Of a DNA stretch of 64,000 nucleotides, positions 54,701 through 64,000 are shown in pieces. A program made the translations under genes and the position numbers. The stretch is from Mustela lutreola (taxonomy: Eukaryota; Chordata; Mammalia; Carnivora; Mustelidae). A model generated the notes under the pieces. The model saw nothing but the letters and a program-made list of their open reading frames with translations, searched no databases and had not been told where the DNA came from. The stretch spans positions 15,089,001 to 15,153,000 of the forward strand of contig NC_081291.1 of assembly GCF_030435805.1 (NCBI RefSeq). Reading direction: 5' to 3'. Each line of letters opens with the position of its first letter. The stretch's first letter is position 1.

Positions 54701-57700
54701 CTTAGCTACGGTTTCACAAATGAAACCAAAAGCACAGACAATGAAAGAAAAAATAAATTGAACTTAGTCAAAATTTCAAAACGTTTGTGCATCAAAGGAC
54801 ACTAACCATCAAGAGACTAAAAAGACAATCCACAGAATGAGAGGCTGTATTTGCAAACCATGTATCTGAATAGGGGGGGTCAACGTCCAAAATATATAAA
54901 GAACTCTTACAACTCAACAACAAAGACAACGCAGTTTAAAAGTGGGCAAAGGACTTAAATAGGCATTTTTCCAAATAAGCTACACAAATGACCAATTAGC
55001 ACATGAAAATATGCTCAACACCATGAGACATTAGGGAAATGCAATTCCAAACTACAGAGGGACACCACTTCACACCTGCGAGGATGGCATTATCAAAAGG
55101 GAAGGATGTTGAGAAATGGGAACCTTTGGGCGCCGCTGGTGGGACTAGCAAATGGTGCAGCTGCTGTAGAAAATGGTTTGGCGGTTCCGCAAAAAGTGAA
55201 ACCAAATGATGGTATGACCCAGTGATTGCACTCCTAGGTAGGGACAAGAGAATCAAAATCAGGGACGCACACAGTACTTGGAGACCAACGTTCACAACAG
55301 CAGTATTCGCAGCTGCCAAAAGGTGGAAACAACCCACGTGTCCATCAACCGGTGAACAGATAAACAAAGTGTAGTCCCATCCGTGAAAATGGGAGTATTA
55401 TTTAGCCATTAAGAAGGAATGAAACTCTGACACATGCTACGACACAGATGAAGTGTGGAAACCTTCCCTCAGTGAAGGAGCCAGGCTGTCCTGACAGAGG
55501 TGGGGGAAGGGGGTCAGCCCACCTGACAGAGGTGAGGGAGAGGCGTCTACATCCCTCTGTACCAGCTCGGCGGGTGGGAGTTCCACCTTGTCCTCTTCGG
55601 GCCCCCACCGGCTCTTTCGCTTCTTTTTCACAGTGGCTGTGGTGGCTGGCTTCCCGGGGGCGGCTGGAGCTGGGGTGACTGCAGGCGAGGGGGCAGATGA
55701 GGCAGGGCAGGCAGCAGCTGGGGGCAAGGACACCGAGGGGTTATCAGGAGGGGATTTGCGTTTCAGGCTGAGGTCGGGTGCCACGACAGTGCCTGCAGGG
55801 CCAGCCTTAGCTTTCCGGAACTCTTCCAGCTTCTGGCGGTAGTATTTGTACCCTTGGCTGTTGGGTTCATATAGAAAGCTGCAAAGGAGAGTTGGAGAGG
55901 GGGCACACTGTCAGCTGGGCCCAAGCCCCCTGCCTGACTCTGGGCAGGAGCAGCTTGGGCCTTGTGCACACGTGCCCAGGTAAGCCAGGGTCATAGGAGG
56001 GTCGAGGTCTCCACCATGACCTCCTGCACTGCCAAGCTTCAGTGGCTGCTGTCTTGGGTGGTTCAAGCTAGAGGAATAGCACGGCAGGCTCGCAGCTTGA
56101 TACCATGCCATTCCTGCGAGCCACCTGTCACTCCCAAGTCCTGGTACCAGCACTATCAGGCACCCATCACAATGTAATTGACCCCCTGCTTCGAAGGACA
56201 AGGGGTGGGCTCTGTCAGACCTTTCCCAGGCTCTGTGGGGCTTCTTCCCCTGCTGTTCTAGATGAGCACTCTGGTGCCTTCAAACCAAGAAATCCTGAGT
56301 TGGGAGAGATACCTGGTGCTCAAAAGGGCAGGGTTTGTCCCAAACCTGATGGCCCGACACATCTGTGCTTCTCTCCGATGTACCCTGAGAGGCATCAATA
56401 GCAAATGAGCCAAGACAGAAACACTGAACATCAGAATGGACAGGGACTGGACTCCAACTGAAGGGCAAAAGCCCCACACCTCACTGGAAGTTGAGGTCCC
56501 CTTGGTCTCTCCCTATCAATTCCAGTCCCAAGTGTGAAGCAGGTGAGGCTGGGTTCAGAGCTGGCAGAAACTATGGCTCCCTCTGCACCTGCCCAGCATG
56601 TCTCATCTCAGATTATGCATATCTTGAGCTGACGGTTCCACCTCTGTGGTCCACACCAGAGCGAAGAGTCACAGCTCAGTCACAGCACGGGCTACACAGG
56701 ATTCCACATGGAGGGGCCAGACCTGCACTCATGGACTTGAAGTCTGTGGTCACAGCATAATGCTGTGCTGTGAAAGCAACGTGCAGGCTCAAGGATGCTA
56801 TAAATTCTTTTCATACAAGAAAGACAGCAGAAAGAAGCACCATAGACATGAGAGCTAGGAAGGGGCAGAAGGACCCCAGCCCAGCTAACATCAGTACCTA
56901 AGGTGGGACAGAAGGGCAGAGAGATGGTGGCATCCCTTCTGTCTTCCTTTGTACTTCTTCGCCCTAGAGGTAGACAATGTGAACAGATGTACTTCTATTA
57001 AAGAAATGTGATGCCTGGTTGGCTCAGTCAGCAGAGCATGTGACTCATGATCTTGGGGTGGTGGGTTCGAGCCCCATGTTGGGTGTAGAGATTACTTAAA
57101 AATAAAATCTTAAAAAAAAAAAAAAAAAAAGAAAGAAAGAAAGAAAGAAAATGAGTAAGTAATAACCTTTCAAAAACTGAAAGCACTAGGCCTAGGAGCT
57201 CACTGGTGAATTCTACCAAATATTTAAGGAAGAAATTATATCAATTCTCTATAATCCCTTTCAGAGGATAGAAGAGAGAATACTTCCTAACTCATCAATT
57301 ACCCTAATACCAAAACCAAAGATATCACAAGAAAACTACAGACCAGGATCTCTCATGAACATAGATGTAAAAATTCTCAACCAAGTATTAGCAAACCAAA
57401 TCCACAAATGTATAACAAGAATTATAGGAGGACGGGGGGAGCAGACAACATATGTGAAGATTAAGAAGTACAAACTTCCAGTCATAAATAAGTCAGGGGG
57501 ATGAAAAATACAGCATAGAAAATACAGTCAATAATATTGTAATAACTTTGTATGGTGACACGTGGTAACTACACTTCTCATCGTGAGCATTTCGTGATAT
57601 TAGCTGTCTTATCACGATGTTGTATACCTAAAACTACGTTACTATGTGTCAACCATACTTCAACTAAATCTTTTTTAATTTTTAAAGAATTACACACAGT

Positions 57701-60700
57701 GGATTTATTGCAGGCATGCAAAGCTGGTTTAACGTTTAAAAAAAAAAAAAAAAAAAGCAACCCATCACTATCAACAGGCTGAAAAAGTTCAATCACATAA
57801 TCCTATCAATAGCTGCAGAAAAACTCTTTGATGAAATCCAACACCCATTCATGATAAAAACAGCAAACTAGACACATGAGAGAACTTTCCCAAAACGAGT
57901 ATCTACCAAAAATCCTACAGCTAACATCATACTTAATAGGGAGAAAACCAGGTTTCCCACTAAGAATGGAAACAAGGCCAGAATATCCTATCCCACCAAT
58001 TGAGTTTCAACACTGTCCTAAAAGTCTTAGCTAATGTAATAAAAGAAGGTAAGAACAAGTACATTAAGAAAGGAGAAACAAAACTGTCTGTTCACAAATA
58101 ACATGAGCATCTATGTAGAAAAAAGCTAATGAAAAAACTCCTGGAACTAACAGGTGATTGTAACAAGGCTGCAGGATACAAGGTTAGTATACAAAAGTCC
58201 CCTGCTTTCCTATACCCCAGCAATGAACAAGTGGATTTGAAATTAAAAACACAATACCATTTACACAACAAAATGTAGTTCTTAGGTATAAGTCTACAAA
58301 ATATAAACAGATTCTATATAAAGAAAACTACACAACTCTGAGGAAATGCGTTCAAAACTAAAAAACTTGAGAGATATTCTTTAACAGTAAATAGGAAAAC
58401 TCAGTATTATCAAGATGTTGCTTCTTTCCCACTTGATTTATAGATTCAATGCCATCTGAGTCAAAATCCCAACAAGTTATTTTGTGGACACTGATTCTAA
58501 AGGGTATATAGGCATAAAAGACCCAAAACAGCCAACACAATATTGAACAAGAACAAAGTTGGAAGACTGACATGACCAGATTTCAAGGTTTACTGTCTGT
58601 ATAGTATCAAGGCAGTGAGGTATTAGTGAGAGAATAGACAAACAGATCAACAGAACAGACAAGAGCCCAGAAATAAACCCATATAAACATGGCCAACTGA
58701 TCTTTGACAAAGAGGCAAAGGCAGTCCAATGGAGCAAAGACATTCTTTTCCAAAAAAGAATGGATCTGGACATCTGCATGCAAAAATATAAAAAAAGAAT
58801 CTAGACACAGACCTCACACCCTTCACAAAAATTAACTAAAATGGACCATAGACTTAAATGTAAAATGCAAGGCTATAGGGCTTCTAGAAGGTAACAGAGG
58901 AGAAAACTTAGATGACCTCATGGATGGTGATGACTTTTCTGATACACTCAAGGTACAATCATGAAACTGATAAGCTGGACTTAATAAAAAAAAAAAAAAA
59001 TTGGGGGGGGCACCTGGGTGGCTCAGTGGGTTAAAGCCTCTGCCTTCAGCTCAGGTCATGATCCCAGGGTTCTGGGATCGAGCCCTGCATCAGGCTCTCT
59101 GCTTAGCAGGGAGTCTGCTTCCTCCTCTCTCTCTGCCCGCCTCTCTGCCTACCTGTGATCTCTGTCAAATAAATAAAATCTTTTTAAAAAAAATTAAAAA
59201 ATGTTTTTAAAGATTTTATTTATTTTACAGAGAGAAAGAGCACGAGCAGTTGGAGTGGCAGACAGAAGGAGAGGAAGAAGTAGCCTCCCCACTGAGCAGA
59301 AAGCCCAACATGGGGCTTGATCCCAGGACCCCAGGATCATGACTGAACTGAAGGCAGACACCCAACTGACTGAGCCACCCAGGCATCCCTAAAATTGAAA
59401 ACTTCTGCTCTTCAAAAGATATCATCAAGAGAAGACACACCACTGACTGGGAAATAATATTTGCAAAAGTCACATCTGATAAAGGATTATGATCCAAAAT
59501 ATACAAAGAACTCTTAAAACTCAACAATAACAAATAACCCAATTAAAACATGAACTGATGATTTTAACATACACTTCACCAAAGAAGATACACAGATGGC
59601 AAATAAGCATACGAAAAGATCTTCCACATCATATGTCATCAAGAAAATGCAAATTAAAACAACACTGAGATACCACTACACATGTATTAGAATGGCCAAA
59701 ATCCAGAACACTGAGAACATCAAACGTTGGCAAGCATGTGGAGCAACAGGAACCCTCACTCACTACGGAGGGAAATGCAAATGATACAGCCACTTTGGAA
59801 GACAGTTTGGCAGTTTCTTGCAAAACTAAACATACCACACGATCCAGCAATCACGTTTCTTGGTATTTTACCCAAGAGTTGAAAACTTATGTCCACACAA
59901 AAACCTGCACACAGATGTTTATAGCAGTTTCCTTCACAATCGCCAAAATCTGGAAGCAACCAAGATGCTCTGCTGTAGCTAGATGGAAAAACAAGACTAT
60001 GGGACATCCAGACAGTGGAATATTACTCAGTGCTAAAAAGAAATGAACTGTCAAGCCATATAAAGACATGGAACAATCAGTCTTAAATGAGTATTACTAA
60101 GCAAAAAAAGCCAATCTGAAAAGACTACATACTATATGATGCCAATTACACAACATTTTGGGAAAGGCAAACATGGAATCGGTAAAAAGATCAGTTGCCA
60201 GGAGTTGAGAAGGAAGAAGGGATGAATTATGTGGAACACAGGTGACTTTGGGGCAGTAAGAATACTTTATATGATGCCATGATGATGGATACGTGTCATC
60301 ATACACTGGTTCAAATTCACAGAAGGTACAAGACCAAGAGTGAACTCTAACGTAAACTGCGGACTTCGGGGGATCATGATGTTATCAGTGTAGGTGCATC
60401 GATTACTATTCTGGTGGGGAATACTGATAACAGGGCAGGCTGTGCACATGTACAGGCAGGGACACATGAGAAATCTCTGTACCTTGCCTTCAATTTTGCT
60501 GTGAACTTAAAACTGCTCTAAAAAAAAAAAAAAAGAAATGACATCTTAAAAAAAGTTAAGAGACAAAAGTGAAAAAATTTTCAAGGAGGGAAGGGAACAG
60601 TTGGCTGGATATGAAAAAAGAACCTGGCAACCAGAAAGGGTCGGATATGGATTTAAGGCTATGGTGGGATACAGATCTGGTTTCTGTATTCAGATTTAAA

Positions 60701-63649
60701 AGATTTTTCAACTTGACAGCATAAGGGTTTCCTGTTAAAATGGCATGGAGTGTGGTGGTGAAGGCACCTCCTCCCACCAGTCTCCGCCTCAGTTTCCTCC
60801 CCTGTAAGAGGCCAGGAATGGGGCTTGAAAAGAACAACATGGCTCACCCAGGTGACAGGTTAAGAGTGGCACGTGTCTCATGGGCGATGCTGTGCTTGCT
60901 GCTACAGCCTTCATCTAACATGCCTTCTGATGGCCATGAGCCCACTGAGGGATGCAGTCATTAAGAATTTAGTCCACAGAGGGGTGCCTGGGTGGCTCAG
61001 AGGGTTAAAGCCTCTGTCTTCGGGTCAGGTCCTGGTCCCAGGGTCCTGGGATTGAGCCCCATATTGAGCTCTCTGCTTGGTGGGGGGGTTGGGGGGAGCT
61101 TGCTTCCCCCCCACCCTGCCTGCCTCTCTGCCTACTTGTAATCTGTCAAATAAATAAATAAAATCTTTTAAAAAAATTAAAAAAAAAGAATTTAGCCCCA
61201 CTGAGGCTCAACATTCAACTTGTGCCTCATTTTTCAAGACTACAGATGATGCTGTATTTAACATTATTTCTGGGGATGGAATCGCACAAGTGGGATGGCT
61301 GGTAGAAGGAATGGGGGTTTCCAGTTTCTTTTTTTTTTTTTTTTTTTTAAAGATTTTATTTATTTATTTGACAGAGAGAGATCACAAGTAGGCAGAGAGG
61401 CAGGCAGAGAGAGAGAGGAGGAAGCAGGCTCCCTGCTGAGCAGAGAGCCCGATGCGGGACTCGATCCCAGGACCCTGAGATCATGACCCGAGCCGAAGGC
61501 AGCGGCTTAACCCACTGAGCCACCCAGGCGCCCCTCCAGTTTCTTTATAGAATCAGCCATTGTTACAGATTGTTTCCCAAAATACAGAGCCACTGGGGTG
61601 TGCCTGGCCCGTGTGAGAAATCAGGAGGGCATGGAAGGGCCAAGAGAGGCAAACACAGGAGCTGTTCCTGTTACATTCGGAGGTGAAAGAAGCTGCCTCA
61701 CACCTGTCTCCATGCAGAGATTAAACAGATCACACTGCTCACCTTTGGCCACTTCCCCATCAGGGACCCCAGGCTCTGCCCTTGCCCTGGCACCCCTTCT
61801 TCCCTCTGGCCTCATCAGAGTAACACCCAATGAGCTGGGCGACCACCAGTGAATACCCACAGAGGACCCAGAGCTGCCTGTGCCGAGAGTGTCTCTTGAG
61901 TTCTGACCCCCTGGGAGGGTGCTGCTGGGGCCTGGACCTCTCTGACCAAGGAGAGCAGGCTGGGCTTACAGCCTTGACAGAAATCCATAACCTTGCCCGC
62001 CTTACCTGCCATAGATTTTTTCATAGTCAGTCCTACTTATGACAAGTGACAGTAAATTAAGTGTCCTTAGTTAGGTAAATACCTTACTTAGGTAAATAGA
62101 ATTTTTTAAAAAATGCAGTGACTTAAAATATTAAGTCAACGCTGGTTTGGGTGGTGCAGAGTGCTGGCCAGCATCACAACGTGTGAAGAGATCTCCGGTG
62201 GATCTCTAGGCCAGGCAGACCCCTCTCTTGAACTCCGGACCCAAATATCCCATTGCCCCCACAAGGGCTCCTGGCTGCCCAGGTACCATGTACACAGATC
62301 CCTGAATTCCCCAGCAGCGGTCCCCCTGCCCTCATCCACTGAGTCACTGACCCTTGGCCCTTCCTCCCCTAGTCCCCAAGGTTCGACCCACACGGTTCCC
62401 CCAACCCCAATGTTTCTCTTCTGCTGGTCTGCTTTGACCTGGTGTGTCTGACCCCATCCCTGCCCTTACAACTATGGCCAGTGCCCCTGGAAGCACAGTT
62501 TACCCTGTCACTCTCTATGCACACTCTCCAGAGGCTGTCAGTGAACACCTGCCCTCTGGGACCTGGCCCTAACTGGCTCCGAGGCCCAGGGCCCATGTGC
62601 ACTGATGCTTGCCCTGCATGCCAGCCACATTGGTGCAGCACTTGGATTTCTGCTGCTTCCCTCCTGTTTCCTTTGTCCTGAGTCCACAGTGGCATCTAGA
62701 GCCACTGACTCAACTAGCCCAGACTGCTGCTCCCGGACTTTTTGTTACACATGCCATCACACCTCCTCGCTTCCCCAGTTAGAATTCGTGTTATTCATGG
62801 CCAAAAACATCCTCACGGGGCATGACCCCCACACCGACTTGAGCATCCACTTCCTAAGCCCCCGCTGGTCCCTACCGAGCAGCAGTGACTGCCCAGTCCC
62901 CACTCCAATGCCCTGCCCCCCAGGAACCTCCCCCAGCAAAGAGGTGCTGAACCCACAGCACGAATGAACAGGTAAACACACACCCAGCCTGAGGGCTGGG
63001 ATGTGGCTGCATGGCTGGAGACAGCTGGGAAGCCAGGCTGCTTGTCCCAGGCCCTCCATGGAACCTGTGTACAGGCTGACGGTTCCCATTTCACAGAGCC
63101 TAAGGTACCCCATTCCAACTTCGCTGCCATTCCCTCACTGGAAAGGTCTGACCCTACAAATGCACAAAGTGAACACTTCTCAGAGTTTCTGCCCAAGACC
63201 CTGGCCTGCTCCTAGCCTAGGCTGCCATCTTTGGTACAAAGGGAGCCTGGGGAGCACCAGAGACTTTCTCCATGAGGCACGTTGAAAACAGAACACCCCA
63301 AGGGTCCCCGCATGCCTGCCTCAGAGATGATTTAGGCTCTGACAAGTAGTTGCTCATCGTTGCCCATGCAGGTGGCAGAGCTGGGCTTGGGGGTCAGAGC
63401 TCCTGGGCCTGACCCTGCCACCTTCTGACTGTGGGACTCTGACATGTCAAGCCCACTGGGGGCAGGGGGTAGTGGTGCTGTGATCAGTGTGTGTGTGGGG
63501 TCATCTTGTTTAGTTCCCCTCTTACCTGAACGCCTGGTTCTCGCGGTTGTTCTGGAGAGCAATGGTTTCCACTTCTGGACCCCCGTCCGCTATGAACCTG
63601 GCCAACTTTTCTGCAAGGTTCTTGGCCTCTTCGTCCTCTGGGGGTGAAA
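45164..63649 (-). CDS. SUGP1: SUGP1, SURP and G-patch domain-containing protein 1 (partial, last 8 coding exons)
   Basis: SUGP1 is a nuclear splicing factor that works with SF3B1 and, through its G-patch, the helicase DHX15 at branch-site recognition. Exons in transcript order are 63526-63649, 55523-55878, 48202-48308, 47161-47338, 46643-46749, 45660-45805, 45444-45573 and 45164-45190. They encode about 390 residues, matching human from near residue 256 to the end; the first six coding exons lie beyond the right edge. Parts seen: second SURP module, Pro/Ala-rich linker, a KKKRKSRWG nuclear-localisation-like motif, a Gln/Met-rich helical segment, an acidic DSDEEVDSE patch, the G-patch and the C-terminus RRPYY. 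The introns carry two long antisense L1 copies and many Can-SINEs, but the frame is intact. Confidence 0.95.
45444..45573 (-). CDS. SUGP1: SUGP1 exon: end of the G-patch
   Basis: It encodes [20 protein letters not shown] and [20 protein letters not shown]. It is 130 nt with donor gtgcgt. Confidence 0.95.
45660..45805 (-). CDS. SUGP1: SUGP1 exon: start of the G-patch
   Basis: It encodes [20 protein letters not shown] and [20 protein letters not shown]. The G-patch consensus Gly residues are all present. Human has GEGLG where this animal has GDGLG. Confidence 0.95.
46643..46749 (-). CDS. SUGP1: SUGP1 exon: [20 protein letters not shown]
   Basis: It encodes that motif and [16 protein letters not shown], conserved with human. 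It is 107 nt with donor gtgagc. Confidence 0.95.
47161..47338 (-). CDS. SUGP1: SUGP1 exon: Gln/Met-rich helix and acidic patch
   Basis: It encodes [40 protein letters not shown] and [18 protein letters not shown]. The first part looks like a long helix or coiled coil; DSDEE is a likely phosphoserine site of the CK2 type (inference). The donor is gtacgc. Confidence 0.95.
48202..48308 (-). CDS. SUGP1: SUGP1 exon: [13 protein letters not shown] segment
   Basis: It encodes [36 protein letters not shown], essentially identical to human. The donor is gtaagt. Confidence 0.95.
50668..50864 (+). repeat. Can-SINE with perfect 17-bp target duplication
   Basis: The target aaaaagaatgatctcta is at 50651-50667 and 50865-50881. 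Confidence 0.92.
51276..51484 (+). repeat. Can-SINE
   Basis: Plus copy with A-run and gaaa repeats at its end; target copies aagagaaaacct and aagagaaaatct flank it. Confidence 0.88.
51552..51783 (+). repeat. Can-SINE with very long A-run
   Basis: The 15-bp target aaaagccttccaatg is at 51537-51551 and 51784-51798. An A-run of about 28 nt replaces the usual aaataaataa before tctt. Confidence 0.9.
51850..52024 (-). repeat. Can-SINE
   Basis: Minus copy between gaattccaaccatttat and the related gaattctacgaaccattta. Confidence 0.82.
52070..52260 (-). repeat. Can-SINE
   Basis: Minus copy from a T-run to ccacccaggcaccct, 45 nt from the previous SINE. Confidence 0.82.
52540..53483. mobile_element. 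Solo LTR inside the L1 (probable ERVL class)
   Basis: About 0.9 kb interrupts L1 ORF2-type sequence that resumes at tggctcaatatgagaaaatt. It ends in CA and has LTR-like composition, and no internal viral genes accompany it. From memory it resembles an old ERVL-related LTR (MLT2 or similar); the family is not certain. It is an old fossil, younger than its L1 host. Confidence 0.5.
55523..55878 (-). CDS. SUGP1: SUGP1 exon: end of SURP 2, linker and basic motif
   Basis: It encodes [20 protein letters not shown] (end of SURP 2), then a Pro/Ala-rich linker, [20 protein letters not shown] and [10 protein letters not shown]. The basic run before SRWGPEE resembles a nuclear localisation signal. It is 356 nt with acceptor tttgcag. 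Confidence 0.94.
57011..57150 (+). repeat. Short old tRNA-Lys SINE
   Basis: It lacks the CT-rich body: after ggttcgagccccatgttggg it goes to gtagagattacttaaaaata and an A-run plus gaaa repeats. This is the older, shorter subtype. Confidence 0.8.
57150..60535 (+). mobile_element. Long old L1 with 3' end, antisense in SUGP1 intron
   Basis: Begins in ORF2-type sequence (aggagctcactggtgaattc) and ends with the characteristic aacttaaaactgctctaaaa and A-run. A separate L1 3'-end piece (about 57425-57690) and two SINEs (59004-59390) are embedded in it. Confidence 0.8.
59004..59390. repeat. Tail-to-tail pair of Can-SINEs
   Basis: A plus copy (59004-59200) and a minus copy (59201-59390) abut at their A/T tails within the L1. 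Being inverted, they can pair with each other in RNA. Confidence 0.88.
60978..61188 (+). repeat. Can-SINE
   Basis: Plus copy with G-rich expansion in the middle (61080-61100); flanked by aagaatttag copies. Confidence 0.85.
61333..61534 (-). repeat. Young Can-SINE
   Basis: Near-consensus minus copy with T-run; target tccagtttcttt at its left edge and at 61535-61546. Confidence 0.92.
63526..63649 (-). CDS. SUGP1: SUGP1 exon: first half of second SURP module
   Basis: It encodes [40 protein letters not shown]. The donor is gtaaga. The acceptor is uncertain: cttaaag before 63649 keeps the human-like KVSPP junction but is a weak AAG site, while a gacag 11 nt upstream would start the exon at 63660 in a different incoming phase. 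Confidence 0.85.
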
Positions 63650-64000
63650 CTTTAAGCAGGCTGTCAGTACTGAGCTCAACTCACCACACCCAACAGCCTA
63701 ATTTCTGCTAAGAACCCCATGGGCAACAAGAGGGGTTTATTTTAGGAACAATGCAAAGAAAAACAGGCAAATGGGAATCAGATTACTGCACTGGGACCAA
63801 ATACCAGAGTTAATATTACAATATTATCTTGAGCCCGTGCCCCCACCCTGCACCCCGTCCCTTCCCACCCCATAGATCATAGAACGGAACATGAGAGAAG
63901 GTCTGGAGCCAGGCCGCAGGGGAGATGGAAGCCCCACCTCAGTCTTTCTGCCATCCAGGTCACACACAGAAGTGGGCCTGGCCCTCCTCTCCTGGGGAGA

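Larger units (their letters stand above)
49890..55486 (+). mobile_element. Long old L1, antisense in SUGP1 intron
   Basis: Recognisable ORF2-type sequence runs in + orientation (tacaggagactcgctttaga, ttatcccagaaatgcaaggg, attcaataatgaaaaactga, atttagccattaagaaggaa), interrupted by five Can-SINEs and an LTR. It is diverged and non-functional. Its right edge reaches within about 40 nt of the donor of the SUGP1 exon at 55523. Confidence 0.8.

Noticed and set aside
53771-54805. Short open frames resembling reverse transcriptase pieces
   Set aside because: They are fragments of a decayed L1, not genes.

Overview
The window is vertebrate nuclear DNA. Four multi-exon genes with canonical GT-AG introns sit among many interspersed repeats. 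The recurrent short repeat is the tRNA-Lys-derived Can-SINE (SINEC), which is restricted to carnivorans. Its body here resembles the copies found in arctoid caniforms, most likely a mustelid, more than dog copies. The species call is inference; the carnivoran call is firm. All four genes and their order (NCAN, HAPLN4, TM6SF2, SUGP1) match the conserved block known from human 19p13.11.

Layout. Positions 1-2472 are 5' flank or the first intron of NCAN; the non-coding first exon was not identified. NCAN (neurocan, + strand) has 14 coding exons from 2473 to 21389 and a 3' UTR to about 23610. Positions 23.6-28.7 kb are intergenic, with L1 fragments and five Can-SINEs. A degenerate minisatellite whose repeated core resembles an RFX X-box fills about 28.7-30.06 kb, directly 3' of the HAPLN4 stop. 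HAPLN4 (brain link protein 2, - strand) occupies 30095-34497, with its promoter at about 34.65 kb. TM6SF2 (- strand, 10 coding exons) occupies 36129-42099, with a GC-box promoter at 42.2 kb. SUGP1 (- strand) enters from the right edge; its last eight coding exons lie between 63649 and 45164, and its large introns hold two long old L1 copies, a solo LTR and many Can-SINEs.

How the genes relate. NCAN and HAPLN4 are a lectican and its link protein. Both carry an Ig module followed by two hyaluronan-binding Link modules, and together they stabilise hyaluronan-based matrix around neurons. They lie tail to tail and share the splice phase at the Ig/Link boundary, as expected of the ancient lectican-HAPLN gene pairs. 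TM6SF2 is an ER/ERGIC membrane protein needed for lipidation of secreted lipoproteins. SUGP1 is a nuclear G-patch splicing factor. These two are neighbours without a known shared pathway.

All four reading frames are intact wherever they can be followed. I found no undescribed biological system. The observations most worth a second look are the X-box-like minisatellite, a HAPLN4 first coding exon that contributes only ATG, a 3'-truncated SINE with perfect target duplications, repeated SINE insertion at one target site, and a stretch of about 24 kb with no Can-SINEs.
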